From assembly GCA_963849115.1 (NCBI GenBank), contig CAWKGK010000008.1, positions 124,001 through 188,000 of the forward strand: a stretch of 64,000 nt of DNA, written 5' to 3'. Of this stretch, positions 24,250 through 33,264 are shown one piece after another; positions within the stretch are counted from its first letter, which is position 1; each line of letters begins with the position of its first letter. This stretch comes from JACDAL01 sp963849115 (GTDB lineage Bacteria; Actinomycetota; CADDZG01; WHSQ01). The translations under genes and the position numbers were made by a program. The notes below the pieces were generated by a model, which did not search any database, was not told where the DNA came from, and worked only from the letters and a program-made list of their open reading frames with translations.

Positions 24250-25905
24250 TTAGTGAGTATCGAGGTAGCGATGAACGTCCTGGATGACAACCGAGCCTTC
24301 GCCCACCGCAGATGCGACACGTTTCACAGACCCATGGCGCACATCGCCCACCGCGAAAATGCCGGGGATGGCCGTTTCGTAGGAGAAAGGAGAGCGCTCG
24401 AGAGGCCACTCACCCGAGCTCAGCACGTTCGGACCGGTGAGGACGTAGCCCCATTCGTCGCGCCGTACTTCCTCCGGCAGCCACTCAGTCCGGGGTTCAG
24501 CGCCGATGAGAATGAACAATCCCTCAGCTTCATGGCTCGCGCGCTCTCCGTCCGCGTGGAGCAGCTCGATGAATTCAAGCTTGCGCGTTCCACCCCCACC
24601 CACCACCCGGCAGCCGCAGTGGACGGTGATGTTGTCCCGCACCCTCATCTCCGTGATGAGATATTCAGACATGCTCGTCGAGAGGGACCGTCCTCGGACG
24701 ACCATCGTCACTTTTCTTGCGAATCGCGAGAGATGAAGCGCGGCCTGTCCGGCGGAGTTACCACCTCCCACAACGAAGACTTGTTTGTCCTTCATGGCCG
24801 CGGCCTCGGTGACGGCTGCGCCGTAGTAGACACCTGCTCCCACCAGCGCTTCCAGCGCCGGCAATTCCAAGCGGCGATAGTCTGCACCCGGAGCCAGAAC
24901 AATCGTTCTGGCTCGGACCTGCACGCCGTCCGAGAGCTCGATATGAAAGCAATCATGCGTCTCCGTGATGGCCGTTGCGGAACGTGCGAACTGGAAAGCG
25001 ACGCCGAAGGTCCAAGCCTGGTCGAAGGCCCTTCGAGCGAGCTCCTGACCGGAGATGCCACGAGGGAAGCCGAGGTAGTTGCGGATCCTGGAAGTCGTGC
25101 CTGCCTGGCCTCCCATCGCAGCACGGTCCAACACGAAGCTCAGCAGGCCTTCCGAAGCCCCCGATACGCCGGCTGCTAGTCCGGCCGGGCCACCTCCTAT
25201 GACCGCCACGTCGAAGGTGGTCCAATCGGGCTTGTCTCCTCCGGAAACCGCGTCGGCCACCTCTGCATCGGAGGGGTTCTGCATTGCTAGTCCACTCCAC
25301 AGCACCAAGACCGGTAGGACGGCATCATGGGCACCTGCCTCGTTCAGGATGCGACGGCCCTCCCCGGAGTCGGCGTCGTGATACCCGATGGGGAGTCCGT
25401 TGCGGGCAAGCAGATCGCGCAACTCATGCGTTCGGGGCGACAACGGCTTACCCACCAGCTGCCCGATCTGTAGGTGCGGGCCGTATGTTCGCGCCCACTC
25501 TGCGAGAAGCTCGGTGATCGCAGCATGGAACATCTCGTCGGGTGACACCAATGGCACCAGCGTGAAGTGATCTGCGAGCCCCATCTGCAGGGGCCGCTGG
25601 ACCATCAGGTTTTCATCGCGGGCGCCGGGCTCGAGTAGGAGGATTCGGAGTGCACCGGAATGCCGTGCCCGTACGAATGCCATGGCTTCCCAGCCATCGC
25701 CGTCGGACAGCTTCAGGCTCGAAAGAATCAGTGCAACGCGTCGTTGATCGAGGGCCAAACGCTCGGAGGTGGTGGCGGCCTCTTGGGCGGAGGCGGCTCT
25801 GGCAACCTCGTAGTCGGGCTCATATCGGCGCTCGAGCTCGCTCGCCACTCGGTCGAGGGTCTCGAGGTCGCTATTGATCACGAGGAGGAAGGGGGGATCG
25901 CTCAT
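24250..25905 (-). CDS. Degenerate receiver domain fused to thioredoxin-reductase-like flavoprotein
   Basis: A 551-residue protein. Residues about 1-130 resemble a CheY-type receiver, but the phospho-acceptor position in ALILSSLKLSDGDGWE is Ser rather than Asp. Residues about 225-545 are an FAD/NAD(P)H oxidoreductase of the thioredoxin reductase fold (DVAVIGGGPAGLAAGVSGAS; VFVVGGGNSAGQAAL; GIFAVGDVRHGSVKRV). The redox CxxC is absent: the region reads VYYGAAVTEA. Such receiver-reductase fusions are known in actinobacteria and their electron acceptor is unknown. The gene starts a short minus-strand run of its own and ends at the REP-like pair. Confidence 0.85.
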   Translation of the reverse strand: MSDPPFLLVINSDLETLDRVASELERRYEPDYEVARAASAQEAATTSERLALDQRRVALILSSLKLSDGDGWEAMAFVRARHSGALRILLLEPGARDENLMVQRPLQMGLADHFTLVPLVSPDEMFHAAITELLAEWARTYGPHLQIGQLVGKPLSPRTHELRDLLARNGLPIGYHDADSGEGRRILNEAGAHDAVLPVLVLWSGLAMQNPSDAEVADAVSGGDKPDWTTFDVAVIGGGPAGLAAGVSGASEGLLSFVLDRAAMGGQAGTTSRIRNYLGFPRGISGQELARRAFDQAWTFGVAFQFARSATAITETHDCFHIELSDGVQVRARTIVLAPGADYRRLELPALEALVGAGVYYGAAVTEAAAMKDKQVFVVGGGNSAGQAALHLSRFARKVTMVVRGRSLSTSMSEYLITEMRVRDNITVHCGCRVVGGGGTRKLEFIELLHADGERASHEAEGLFILIGAEPRTEWLPEEVRRDEWGYVLTGPNVLSSGEWPLERSPFSYETAIPGIFAVGDVRHGSVKRVASAVGEGSVVIQDVHRYLDTH

Positions 25906-25917
25906 CCTCCCCTGAGC

Positions 25918-26346
25918 CTATCGAGCGTCGTCCCATCTAAAGAACGTCACCAGGTTGCCGTCGAGGTCGAGCGTCGCGAACTCCGTGGTCCCGAAGTCTG
26001 TGTTGTCGACTCCCTTCTTCGAAACGGGATGCAGAACGTCGCTCCGTCGAAGCTCCTCGTAAAGATCATCGATCCCCTCAACTCGGATGCGACAGCTGGC
26101 GGTTCCGGCAATAAAGGACTCGGCGCCGGAGGACACCGGTCTCTCGGTCCAGTCGCGGCCCCGCCAGCTTTCATCGCTCGATTCCCACAGGTGCAGGACG
26201 GCCTCATCCCGGCACACAACCGCGAAGCCTCCGTCGTGGTGAAGCACCTCGAAACCGAGGCGCTCCTTGTAGAAGGCGACTGCGGCCGGCGCGTTCCGCA
26301 CGGGCATGGCGGGGATTGTCTGGTCGAGCCGGATGCCGGGAGTCAT
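25918..26346 (-). CDS. VOC family protein, bleomycin-resistance-like
   Basis: A 142-residue VOC protein beginning TIPAMPVRNAPAAVAFYKERLGF, with LHLWESSDESW in the middle and the C-terminal EFATLDLDGNLVTFFRW. These match the bleomycin-binding/glyoxalase branch. It sits 12 bases upstream of the receiver-reductase gene on the same strand, so they may be co-transcribed. Whether it binds a drug cannot be judged from sequence. Confidence 0.8.
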   Translation of the reverse strand: MTPGIRLDQTIPAMPVRNAPAAVAFYKERLGFEVLHHDGGFAVVCRDEAVLHLWESSDESWRGRDWTERPVSSGAESFIAGTASCRIRVEGIDDLYEELRRSDVLHPVSKKGVDNTDFGTTEFATLDLDGNLVTFFRWDDAR

Positions 26347-26360
26347 CAGATCTACCGGGA

Positions 26361-26951
26361 CTAAGCGCCCTCGGGATCAAGAAACTTTTCGAGGCGAGGA
26401 GGATCCCAGTTCTCCAAGCTCTCAATGAGCTCTTCCGGCCGCTCTACGACAACGAGCAAATCCCGATGGCCGAGGTTGAGAAAGCCTTCGGCAACGGCGT
26501 GGTCGAGAAACGCGGTGAGGCCGTCGTAGTAGCAGTTGATGTTGAGAAGAGCACATGCCTTTCGGTGGAGGCCCAATTGGGACCATGTGTAAACCTCTAT
26601 GATCTCCTCGAGTGTCCCGATACCTCCGGGCAGCGCAACGAAGGCGTCCGAGAGCTCGGCCATTGCTGCCTTGCGTTCGTGCATAGACTCGACAACATGT
26701 AGGTCGGTCAGCCCTAGGTGGGCGACCTCTTTCTCGACAAGCTGGCGCGGCATTATTCCCACTACTTCACCGCCTGCGGCGAGCACCGTGTCCGCCAACT
26801 CACCCATGAGTCCCACGTTGCCTCCGCCGTAGACGATTCCGATGCCAAGATGAACCAGGGAGTGCGCCAGATTCTGAGCAGCCCTTCGGTAGCGGTCGTC
26901 GTTCCCCGGGTTGGAGCCGGCATAAACGCAGATCCGCTTGATGGCTGTCAT
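26361..26951 (-). CDS. LOG family protein (TIGR00730, lysine-decarboxylase-like fold)
   Basis: A 196-residue Rossmann-fold protein of the LOG family, which includes cytokinin riboside-monophosphate phosphoribohydrolases. The signature PGGIGTLEEIIE is near residues 108-119 with the upstream GIVYGGGNVGLMG near 38-50 and the MHERKAAM segment before the signature. These residues bind the nucleotide monophosphate. It precedes the VOC gene by 15 bases. Bacterial members are often annotated only as TIGR00730; the enzyme activity is likely but not proven here. Confidence 0.9.
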   Translation of the reverse strand: MTAIKRICVYAGSNPGNDDRYRRAAQNLAHSLVHLGIGIVYGGGNVGLMGELADTVLAAGGEVVGIMPRQLVEKEVAHLGLTDLHVVESMHERKAAMAELSDAFVALPGGIGTLEEIIEVYTWSQLGLHRKACALLNINCYYDGLTAFLDHAVAEGFLNLGHRDLLVVVERPEELIESLENWDPPRLEKFLDPEGA

Positions 26952-26996
26952 TGCACGAGGTTACCAAGCTGCCGCCACACGGCGGAGCACGTCGGC

Positions 26997-28218
26997 GTGT
27001 TCCTGGTCTTGGTCATCGCGTTCATTCTCTTCAAAGTGAGGTGGCGGGTGGCCGAGCCCAACGAAGCGCTGGTCATTTCAGGCATCAGGGAGCATGCGTC
27101 ACCCGAGGGCGTCGACGAGAGTCTTGGCTTCAGGATAGTGACGGGGCGAGGGACACTCCTCATTCCCGGTCAGGCGGCTCTCTCTAGACCTTCGTGAGGC
27201 AGAGCTCGGCATCGAATGCGTCACCCATCAGGGGATACCTCTCGGGGTGCGCGGGGTGGTGATCTTCAAGGTTGGTGACGACCTTGTTTCGATCGCCAAT
27301 GCAGCGCGGCGCTTCCTCGACTAGCAGGATCAGATTGATGCGCGCGTCCACAACGTCTTTGCGGGACATTTGCGTGCCATCGTGGGAAGCATGACGGTTG
27401 AGGAGTTGATTCGGGACCGGGAGAAGCTGACTCAGCTAACGCGCGCGTCGTCTGGAACTGAGATGGAGAAACTGGGGCCTGATCGTCGACTCGCTCCAGA
27501 TTCAGGAGATCGACGATCCCACCGGATACATCACAAACCTCGGCCGGCCACACGCTGCCGCGATCGAACGGGATGCCCGCATCGCCCAAGCCGGCGCCGA
27601 TCAGCTCGCTACCGAGAAGGAGCAGCAGGCAGACGCCTTGAAGGCTGAGGCTCGGCGCGAAAGCCAGATAAAGCTGGCCGGTTACCAGGCAGAGGTCGAT
27701 CGAGTACACGCGGAAGCGAGTCAGGCTGGCCCCCTATCGGAAGCGACCGCCAGACAGAACGTTAAGAGACCAAGGTCGCCCAACTCGAGGGGCAGCGCGA
27801 AGAGCAGCGACTGCAGGCGACGGTCCGAAAGCCCGCCGATGCGCGCGCCTACGAACAGATCACCTTGGCCAAAGCTGAGCGGGACGCGCAGATCGCCACC
27901 GCCGAGACGCAGGCTCAGAGAGTCAAGCTCGAGGCCCAAGCGGAAGCCGAGCGAGTGCGCGCAATCGCCGGCGCCGAGGCCGAGCATGTCCGGGTCAACG
28001 CAGAAGCGAGCTCGGAGTCGGTCAAGCTGATGGGAGAGGCCGAGGCTTCGGCGACGCACGCCAAGGGCGTGGCGGAGGGGCAGCAGTGAGGGCCAAAAGG
28101 CACTGCGGAGGCAGAGGCCATCAAGCAGGGAGTCGCGGGCTTGCAGCTGGCGCGTGGCCTGCTGGGCGGTAACGGGGGCGACAAGAGCACACCGAAGGAA
28201 AGGTCCGAGAACCTCTAG
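26997..28218 (+). pseudogene. Ruined flotillin gene
   Basis: Translations in several frames assemble into a flotillin/SPFH membrane-scaffold protein. They give the N-terminal anchor FLVLVIAFILFKVRWRV, then the SPFH domain (FRIVTGRGTLLIPG; ECVTHQGIPLGVRGVVIFK; GSMTVEELIRDREKLTQLTR; DSLQIQEIDDPTGYITNLG) and the Ala/Glu-rich coiled tail ending in GLQLARGLLGGNGG. Lesions include a frame change near 27180, a TAG at 27322-27324 where family members have Gln, further shifts near 27475 and 27765, and a stop at 28087-28089. The tail is also shortened. It is divergent from the LOG gene. Confidence 0.88.
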
Positions 28219-28438
28219 CTCTCGGGCTCCGGCTCCGGGGCCAGAGCGGACGCGGCATCTCCCTTAGGAGCACCGGGTAAACGCGGACCGCGAACACCTC
28301 CCACCGCCCGTAGCTCGAGTCCGGCCGAGAGCCTAAAACTTTCCAGGAAACCTTGCCCAATTGGCCCGAACCGTGATTGGCTTGCGGGTGGGAGTTGTCT
28401 GGGCAGGGTGCCCCTCGGGCGCCCGGGAGAGGAGCAAT

Positions 28439-29572
28439 GTGCGCAATCAACGGCGATTTCGTTTCCAGGTCTTTCTCTGCTTGGGACTTTTAGCTTCACT
28501 GATGGTTTCCCTCGGCCCCCTTGCTTCGGCGGCCGTCACAGTAGAGGTCGTCGGCACCGGGCTCAATAGTCCCCGCGGCCTCGATGTGGCGCCCAACGGG
28601 GACGTCTACGTAGCCGAGGCGGGCAAAGGCGGGAACGGTCCCTGCCTTCCCGGTCCAGAGGGGGGAGAGGTCTGCCTTGGGTCCACCGGATCGGTCACTG
28701 CCATCGAAAACGGGAACGAGGAGCAGCATCGCGTCGTGACGGGGCTTCCCTCGCTTGCGGAAGAAGGCGGGTTTGCTGCACTGGGCCCCTCCGACGTTGA
28801 CTTCAGGGGGCCGAGTGCGCTCCTGACCATCGGTCTGGGCGCCGACCCGGCGCTGCGAGCCAAGCTCGGAGCGCAAGGTCGCGAGATGGCGACGGTTCAC
28901 ACTCTCACCAAGAGAGGAGCGATGACCCGCCTGGCGGACATTGCCCCCTTCGAGATCGCCACCAACCCCGATGGAGACCAGCCGGGCGCTTTGGTCGATA
29001 CGAACCCGAACTCGGTTTATTACCAGGATGACGGTGCAGTCGTTGCCGACGCCGGCGGTAACGCCCTGCTGCATGTCGATGAGGATGGAAAGGTATCGAC
29101 ACTAGCGGTATTCCCCTTCAAGATGGTCCCGGCGCCCGATTTTCTGGGCCTTCCGCCGGGAACAAAGATCCCCATGCAGCCGGTGCCGACCTCGGTGACG
29201 CGTGGTCCCGATGGCGCCTACTACGTCGGCCAGCTCACCGGCTTCCCATTCCCCACCGGCAAGGCAAGGGTGTTCAGGGTCGTGCCCGGAGAGGACCCGG
29301 AGGTTCTTGCTCGAGGGTTCACGCACATAACCGACCTCGAGTTCGGCGACGACGGCAAGCTTTACGTGCTGCAGCTCTCGAGTCGTTCGCTTCTCGACCC
29401 CGATCCCGGGCACGGCCGCCTGTACCGTCTCGACGGCGGTGGAGTGCACACTCAGATCGCCAGAGGACATCTGGACTTCTCGCTGGGCCTCGCCATCGAA
29501 GGCGACGACATCTACGTTTCCGACCGCAGCATCCTCCCCGGTGGGGGCCGGGTGCTTCACATCACGAGGTAA
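28439..29572 (+). CDS. ScyD/ScyE-like secreted beta-propeller protein
   Basis: A 377-residue exported protein with a signal peptide (VFLCLGLLASLMVSLGPLA) and a beta-propeller resembling the ScyD/ScyE family. Repeated strand motifs include GLNSPRGLDVAPNGDVYVAE, PTSVTRGPDGAYYVGQLTG and ITDLEFGDDGKLYVL. The GTG at 28439 has a GAGGAG ribosome binding site and gives the signal peptide its proper place. The family was named from the scytonemin cluster but is widespread; a binding or scaffold role outside the cell is all that can be said. Confidence 0.8.
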   Translation: MRNQRRFRFQVFLCLGLLASLMVSLGPLASAAVTVEVVGTGLNSPRGLDVAPNGDVYVAEAGKGGNGPCLPGPEGGEVCLGSTGSVTAIENGNEEQHRVVTGLPSLAEEGGFAALGPSDVDFRGPSALLTIGLGADPALRAKLGAQGREMATVHTLTKRGAMTRLADIAPFEIATNPDGDQPGALVDTNPNSVYYQDDGAVVADAGGNALLHVDEDGKVSTLAVFPFKMVPAPDFLGLPPGTKIPMQPVPTSVTRGPDGAYYVGQLTGFPFPTGKARVFRVVPGEDPEVLARGFTHITDLEFGDDGKLYVLQLSSRSLLDPDPGHGRLYRLDGGGVHTQIARGHLDFSLGLAIEGDDIYVSDRSILPGGGRVLHITR

Positions 29573-29591
29573 GGCAGGTTTCTTCGCTGAG

Positions 29592-29628
29592 TGTGGCGCG
29601 CGCCACAGTTTGCGTGGCGCGCGCCGCC
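29592..29628. promoter_or_regulatory. Two CRP-like GC-rich palindromes in tandem
   Basis: TGTGGCGCGCGCCACA at 29592-29607 is a perfect 16-bp palindrome, and CGTGGCGCGCGCCGCC at 29613-29628 is a weaker second copy five bases later. The outer TGTG...CACA spacing matches CRP/GlxR-type operators. They lie between the beta-propeller gene and a small plus-strand frame. The same palindrome occurs at 54194 and 57883. Confidence 0.6.
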
Positions 29629-29640
29629 TAGCGTTGGGGC

Positions 29641-29838
29641 ATGGATAACTCGCCTAAGGACGCAGTCCTGCGTAACCTCGCTTCGCTCCTCACCGGGGTC
29701 ATCGGCACCGGACGAGAAGCCGATGTTGCCATCAGTCCGCAGCTTGATGCCGTGGTTGTTTTCGCGGAGAGCGAACTGGTGCTGTCGTGTAACCTCTCGG
29801 ACCTGGTCGTTTCAGGAGCTGCGTCGAAGCGCTCGTAG
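29641..29838 (+). CDS. Small hypothetical protein
   Basis: A 65-residue frame with no recognised family, moderately hydrophobic with an acidic C-terminal half. It begins 12 bases after the tandem CRP-like palindromes, with a weak GGGG before the ATG. Its last 27 bases overlap the convergent minus-strand gene. It could be real and under control of those sites, but the evidence is thin. Confidence 0.35.
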   Translation: MDNSPKDAVLRNLASLLTGVIGTGREADVAISPQLDAVVVFAESELVLSCNLSDLVVSGAASKRS

Positions 29839-30129
29839 TACCAGAGCTCCCGCCAGCGACGCGCCGAGCACCAGTCCAAGCCGCTGTGCTTCGGCGCGAC
29901 GATCCACCTTCTGGGACGCCGGCCCGTCCGATGCTGGCTGCGCGGTGATGGAGATGTTGTCTATGTCGGGATAGGCGGCGGTCGCGGAATGCATCGCCTC
30001 CTCTTCCGAAGGAAAGGTGTCGTTGCCGATAAGTACCTGCCTTCGGCCGCGGTCCACATAGCGCCATCCCCACCGATCCCGGTCCTGCTGGACGATTTCG
30101 AGCCCCGGTCTGCCCTTGTCGAATACCAC
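29812..30129 (-). CDS. Hypothetical protein at end of respiratory operon
   Basis: A 105-residue protein: an N-terminal soluble part with WGWRYVDRGRRQVLIGNDTF and a YegP/DUF1508-like feel, then one hydrophobic helix near the C-terminus (LGLVLGASLAGALVLRAL). The GTG start is one base after the stop of the preceding small frame, in line with the coupling seen all along this operon. Function unknown; position suggests a link to the bc complex. Confidence 0.55.
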   Translation of the reverse strand: MVFDKGRPGLEIVQQDRDRWGWRYVDRGRRQVLIGNDTFPSEEEAMHSATAAYPDIDNISITAQPASDGPASQKVDRRAEAQRLGLVLGASLAGALVLRALRRSS

Positions 30130-30130
30130 G

Positions 30131-30256
30131 TCACTGACTCTCGGCCGCGTCGGCGGCCAGCTCGGAGCTTTCCTTCACGTTGAGCTCCGCATTAAAGGGG
30201 GTGGCGGCGTCCTCTTCGGCGAAGTTCTGGAGGGGTTGAGCATAGTCTCTACTCAA
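30131..30256 (-). CDS. Possible 41-residue acidic protein coupled to cytochrome b
   Basis: A short frame whose TTG start overlaps the cytochrome b stop (TTGA at 30253-30256) and whose TGA is one base before the next GTG start. It encodes a 41-residue acidic peptide (many Glu/Asp, including NFAEEDAATPFNAELNV) with no membrane segment. The double coupling argues that it is translated. No family is recognised. Confidence 0.45.
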   Translation of the reverse strand: MSRDYAQPLQNFAEEDAATPFNAELNVKESSELAADAAESQ

Positions 30257-31611
30257 GTTCCTTCGCTCGTCTCGTGAGCCGAACGGAGCGCGGACAGCGG
30301 CATGTGCCCGAAACGATCCGCGCCGCTGGCCTGCAGCGCCTTCATCAATCGATACGTGACCCATCCGGCAATTATCGGAGACACGATCACAAGAACCTGA
30401 AAGATGAACAGCATGGTGTGCACCGAGACGCGCATCCACTTCGCGAGCAGGTCGATCGAGGCGGCAAAGAACATGGCCGCATAGAAGGTAAGAGTGGCGG
30501 CGCCTAACGCGGTCCTGACAGGATGGTCGCGGGGCCGGTCGAGGAGATGATGGACGTCGTGATCTTTTGCGTAACGCGCTTCGAGGAAGGGCCACGCGTA
30601 CAACAGCGCAAAGGTGATTCCCGGCATCAAGACGGCGGGGAAGAAGGGGTTGGGAAGCTCGAACCCAAAGGCGCGCAACTCCCACGGCGGGAAGACGCGC
30701 AGAGCACCATCGACCCATCCCAGATACCAGTCGGGTTGAGCAGGCGACGACACCTGTTGCGGCTCGAACGGCCCGTAGAGCCACACAGGGTTTATTTGCA
30801 CCAACCCGCCGAGAAAGGCGAGTACTGCAAACACTGCAAAGAACAAGCCCGTCGACTTGGCGGCATAGGTAGGCCACAGCTTGGAGCCGACCACGTTCGT
30901 CTCGCGCCGGCCCGGCTCCCGGAACTGGGTGTGCTTCTGCCGCCACAAGATTGCTAGGTGGGCGCCGATCAGGCCGGCGAGAAGAGCAGGGACCAGGAGA
31001 ATGTGGACGACGTAGAGCCGGCCGATGATCTGCTCGGCGGGGAACTCACCACCAAAGATGAGGAAGGCCATCCAGGTCCCGATCAAAGGCATCGACAGCG
31101 CAATGGAGTTGGCGATCCTCAAACCTATGCCGGACAGCAGGTCGTCGGGAAGCGAGTACCCCGTGAACCCGTTGAAGATCGCCAGGACGAGAAGGGTGAC
31201 CCCGATCATCCAGTTGATCTCGCGTGGGCGTCGAAAGGCGCCCGTGAAGAAGATGCGACACAGGTGCGCAACGATCGAGGCGACGAATACCAACGCGGCC
31301 CAATGGTGGATCTGGCGCATTACGAGACCCGCACGCACTTCGAAGCTGAGGTCAAGCACCGATCTATAGGCATCCGACATGTGCACGCCCCTCAGCGGTG
31401 CGTAGGCGCCGTCGTAGGTCACCTCGGTGAGGCTCGGCTCGAAGAAGAACGTGAGAAAGGTCCCGGTGAGGAGCAACACCACGAAGGAGTAGAGCGCGAT
31501 CTCCCCGAACATGAACGACCAGTGGTCGGGAAACACCTTGTTGAGAGCTTCTCTGGTGAAGGAGGAGGCGCCGAGGCGGTCGTCTATCCAGCGAGCCGTC
31601 CGCTCAATCAC
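30253..31611 (-). CDS. qcrB: Cytochrome b subunit of quinol:cytochrome c reductase (QcrB-type)
   Basis: A 452-residue membrane protein carrying both b haems and the quinone sites of the bc complex. Haem ligands are in MRQIHHWAALVFVASIVAHL (spacing 14) and VVHILLVPALLAGLIGAHL (spacing 15, as in b6-type proteins). The Qo loop has PDWY (QPDWYLGW). About eight helices plus extra C-terminal helices follow. The GTG at 31611 overlaps the Rieske stop by eight bases. It passes electrons to the Rieske and di-haem cytochrome c proteins encoded upstream and on to the oxidase of the same operon. Confidence 0.92.
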   Translation of the reverse strand: MIERTARWIDDRLGASSFTREALNKVFPDHWSFMFGEIALYSFVVLLLTGTFLTFFFEPSLTEVTYDGAYAPLRGVHMSDAYRSVLDLSFEVRAGLVMRQIHHWAALVFVASIVAHLCRIFFTGAFRRPREINWMIGVTLLVLAIFNGFTGYSLPDDLLSGIGLRIANSIALSMPLIGTWMAFLIFGGEFPAEQIIGRLYVVHILLVPALLAGLIGAHLAILWRQKHTQFREPGRRETNVVGSKLWPTYAAKSTGLFFAVFAVLAFLGGLVQINPVWLYGPFEPQQVSSPAQPDWYLGWVDGALRVFPPWELRAFGFELPNPFFPAVLMPGITFALLYAWPFLEARYAKDHDVHHLLDRPRDHPVRTALGAATLTFYAAMFFAASIDLLAKWMRVSVHTMLFIFQVLVIVSPIIAGWVTYRLMKALQASGADRFGHMPLSALRSAHETSEGT

Positions 31612-32452
31612 GGCCGCGGCTCCAGAAACCGGGGCCGATGGGCTCGAGGTAATCGCCCTGGGCGACCACGTATCCCTCTTCATCGATGGCGAGCGGAAGC
31701 TGGGGCAGCGGACGGGTGGCCGGCCCAGCCGTGGGCTTGGCCCCCTCCATGACAGCGAACACGGACTGGTGGCAGGGACAGAACAGCTCCCGTGACTGGG
31801 GTTGGTAGAGACCCACCGGACAGCCTGCGTGAGTGCACACCTTGGAGAAGGCGATGAAGCCCTCAGGTGTCCAGTCAAGAGGGCCGGGTAGATCGGGGGC
31901 CTCGGCCGCATCGAATCTGATGAGCAGTGTCTGCGCGTCCGCCGAGTCGGTGTGTCCTTCGGGAAAGACCGTCAGCACGCCCGTCACCTGGAGGCCCTCC
32001 GCCAGGACCGGTTCATCGTCCACCGTCACGAGGCGTGCACCGGCGCTCCACGGGGTTCGGTACAACGAGGGGCCCGGCCTGGTTCCAAGCGAGCGGATGG
32101 GGAACAGGGCCACCAGGCCCAGGGCCGCCACGGCCGCCCCCAGCATCTTGCCCAGGAAGCTCCGCCGCGCGACGAGGTCGGCTCCGGCCTCAAAGGACTC
32201 CTCTGCCTGCCCGCGCTCTTCACCCTCGGAGGGAAGCTCGTGACGCTCTTCGACGTAAGGAGCGGAGGGCATGAGCTCATCTCCCCACAGGATCAGCCCG
32301 AGGGCAATCCCTCCGAGAGAAACGCCGAGCAGTAATCCCTCAAGCTGCGGCTGACCGCCCAGCGCGTAGAGGGCAGTGAGGCCGATCGAGGCGACCACGC
32401 TGGCCCCGAAGCCCAGGCCCATCGCTCTCGAGGAGCCCCTTTTCCTCTTCAC
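31604..32452 (-). CDS. qcrA: Rieske iron-sulphur subunit (QcrA-type)
   Basis: A 282-residue membrane-anchored Rieske protein. Two N-terminal helices, an acidic loop, and a third helix (FLGKMLGAAVAALGLVALFP) precede the soluble domain, as in actinobacterial QcrA. The [2Fe-2S] ligands are CTHAGC near residue 207 and CPCHQS near 226, giving the Cys-His/Cys-His pattern. The ATG overlaps the cytochrome c stop (ATGA). It carries electrons from quinol to the cytochrome c subunit. Confidence 0.93.
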   Translation of the reverse strand: MKRKRGSSRAMGLGFGASVVASIGLTALYALGGQPQLEGLLLGVSLGGIALGLILWGDELMPSAPYVEERHELPSEGEERGQAEESFEAGADLVARRSFLGKMLGAAVAALGLVALFPIRSLGTRPGPSLYRTPWSAGARLVTVDDEPVLAEGLQVTGVLTVFPEGHTDSADAQTLLIRFDAAEAPDLPGPLDWTPEGFIAFSKVCTHAGCPVGLYQPQSRELFCPCHQSVFAVMEGAKPTAGPATRPLPQLPLAIDEEGYVVAQGDYLEPIGPGFWSRGRD

Positions 32453-33264
32453 TCATCCCCCGTCCTGGTGCCGATCACGCGGGCCACCAGGAGCAGGGCT
32501 CCGAGGCCCACTATCCAGCCCACCGCCCCCTCGGCGACCGGCCCGATCCGGCCGATGGGCGCCCCGCCCCGGTCGATCGGGTCCTGAAGATAAAGGACAT
32601 AGCGCACGATCGAGTCGACCTCATCCTGCGAGAAGGTCTCTGCCCCGAACACCGGCATGGTGCCCGGGCCCACCAGCATGGCTTCGGCGGTCTCGGTGGC
32701 GGATGATTGCTTGAGGCTGGGCGCGACCAGGCCGGTGCGCCGAGCGACCGTGCCGCTTATGTCTTGGGCAGTGCCGGGCGCAAGCGCACCGCCGACCGCT
32801 GTGGTGGAGTGGCACGCGGCGCAGTTCTCCTGATAGAGCTCGGCCCCCAGCCCAAGCTCGCCGGCCGCCGGTTCGACGTTGGGGATCGGCGGCCCGGCCG
32901 CTCCCAGCAGGTCGACGTGGGCGATGATCGCGTCTATGTCCTCGTCCTCATAAGCGGGCGGGGCCCGCCTGATCACCTGAGTGGGGAAGTCGATCGGCAT
33001 TCTGCCGGTGGTCAGCATGAAATGCGTGTATGCAGGGCCGTTGGTGCCCGAAACCAGGTCTGGTGCCCGACTGGTGCCGCCTCCCTGATCGCCGTGGCAC
33101 CAGGCGCAGTCACGCAGGTACAGCTCCTCGCCGCTCCGCCCAGTCGCCGATGTAATCGCCGGTGGGCCGTAGCGTTCGGTTTGGCCCTGGAAATAGACGC
33201 ACGCCTGCAGCGAGAACGCGGCGACCCCAACAAGGAGCAAGAGGAGCCGCGGGCGCCCGCTCAT
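32449..33264 (-). CDS. Di-haem membrane-anchored cytochrome c
   Basis: A 271-residue protein with an N-terminal lipoprotein-like signal (LLLLVGVAAFSLQAC), two haem c sites CAWCH (near residue 53) and CAACH (near 146), likely methionine ligands in GRMPIDFP and GTMPVFG, and one C-terminal membrane helix (GWIVGLGALLLVARVIG). This is the layout of QcrC, which connects bc and aa3 complexes into a supercomplex without soluble cytochrome c. Its ATG overlaps the stop of the CtaG-like gene (ATGA). Confidence 0.9.
   Translation of the reverse strand: MSGRPRLLLLLVGVAAFSLQACVYFQGQTERYGPPAITSATGRSGEELYLRDCAWCHGDQGGGTSRAPDLVSGTNGPAYTHFMLTTGRMPIDFPTQVIRRAPPAYEDEDIDAIIAHVDLLGAAGPPIPNVEPAAGELGLGAELYQENCAACHSTTAVGGALAPGTAQDISGTVARRTGLVAPSLKQSSATETAEAMLVGPGTMPVFGAETFSQDEVDSIVRYVLYLQDPIDRGGAPIGRIGPVAEGAVGWIVGLGALLLVARVIGTRTGDE

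Noticed and set aside
30958..31752. Plus-strand frame of 264 codons opposite cytochrome b
   Set aside because: Charged low-complexity translation that mirrors the membrane helices on the other strand; no support.
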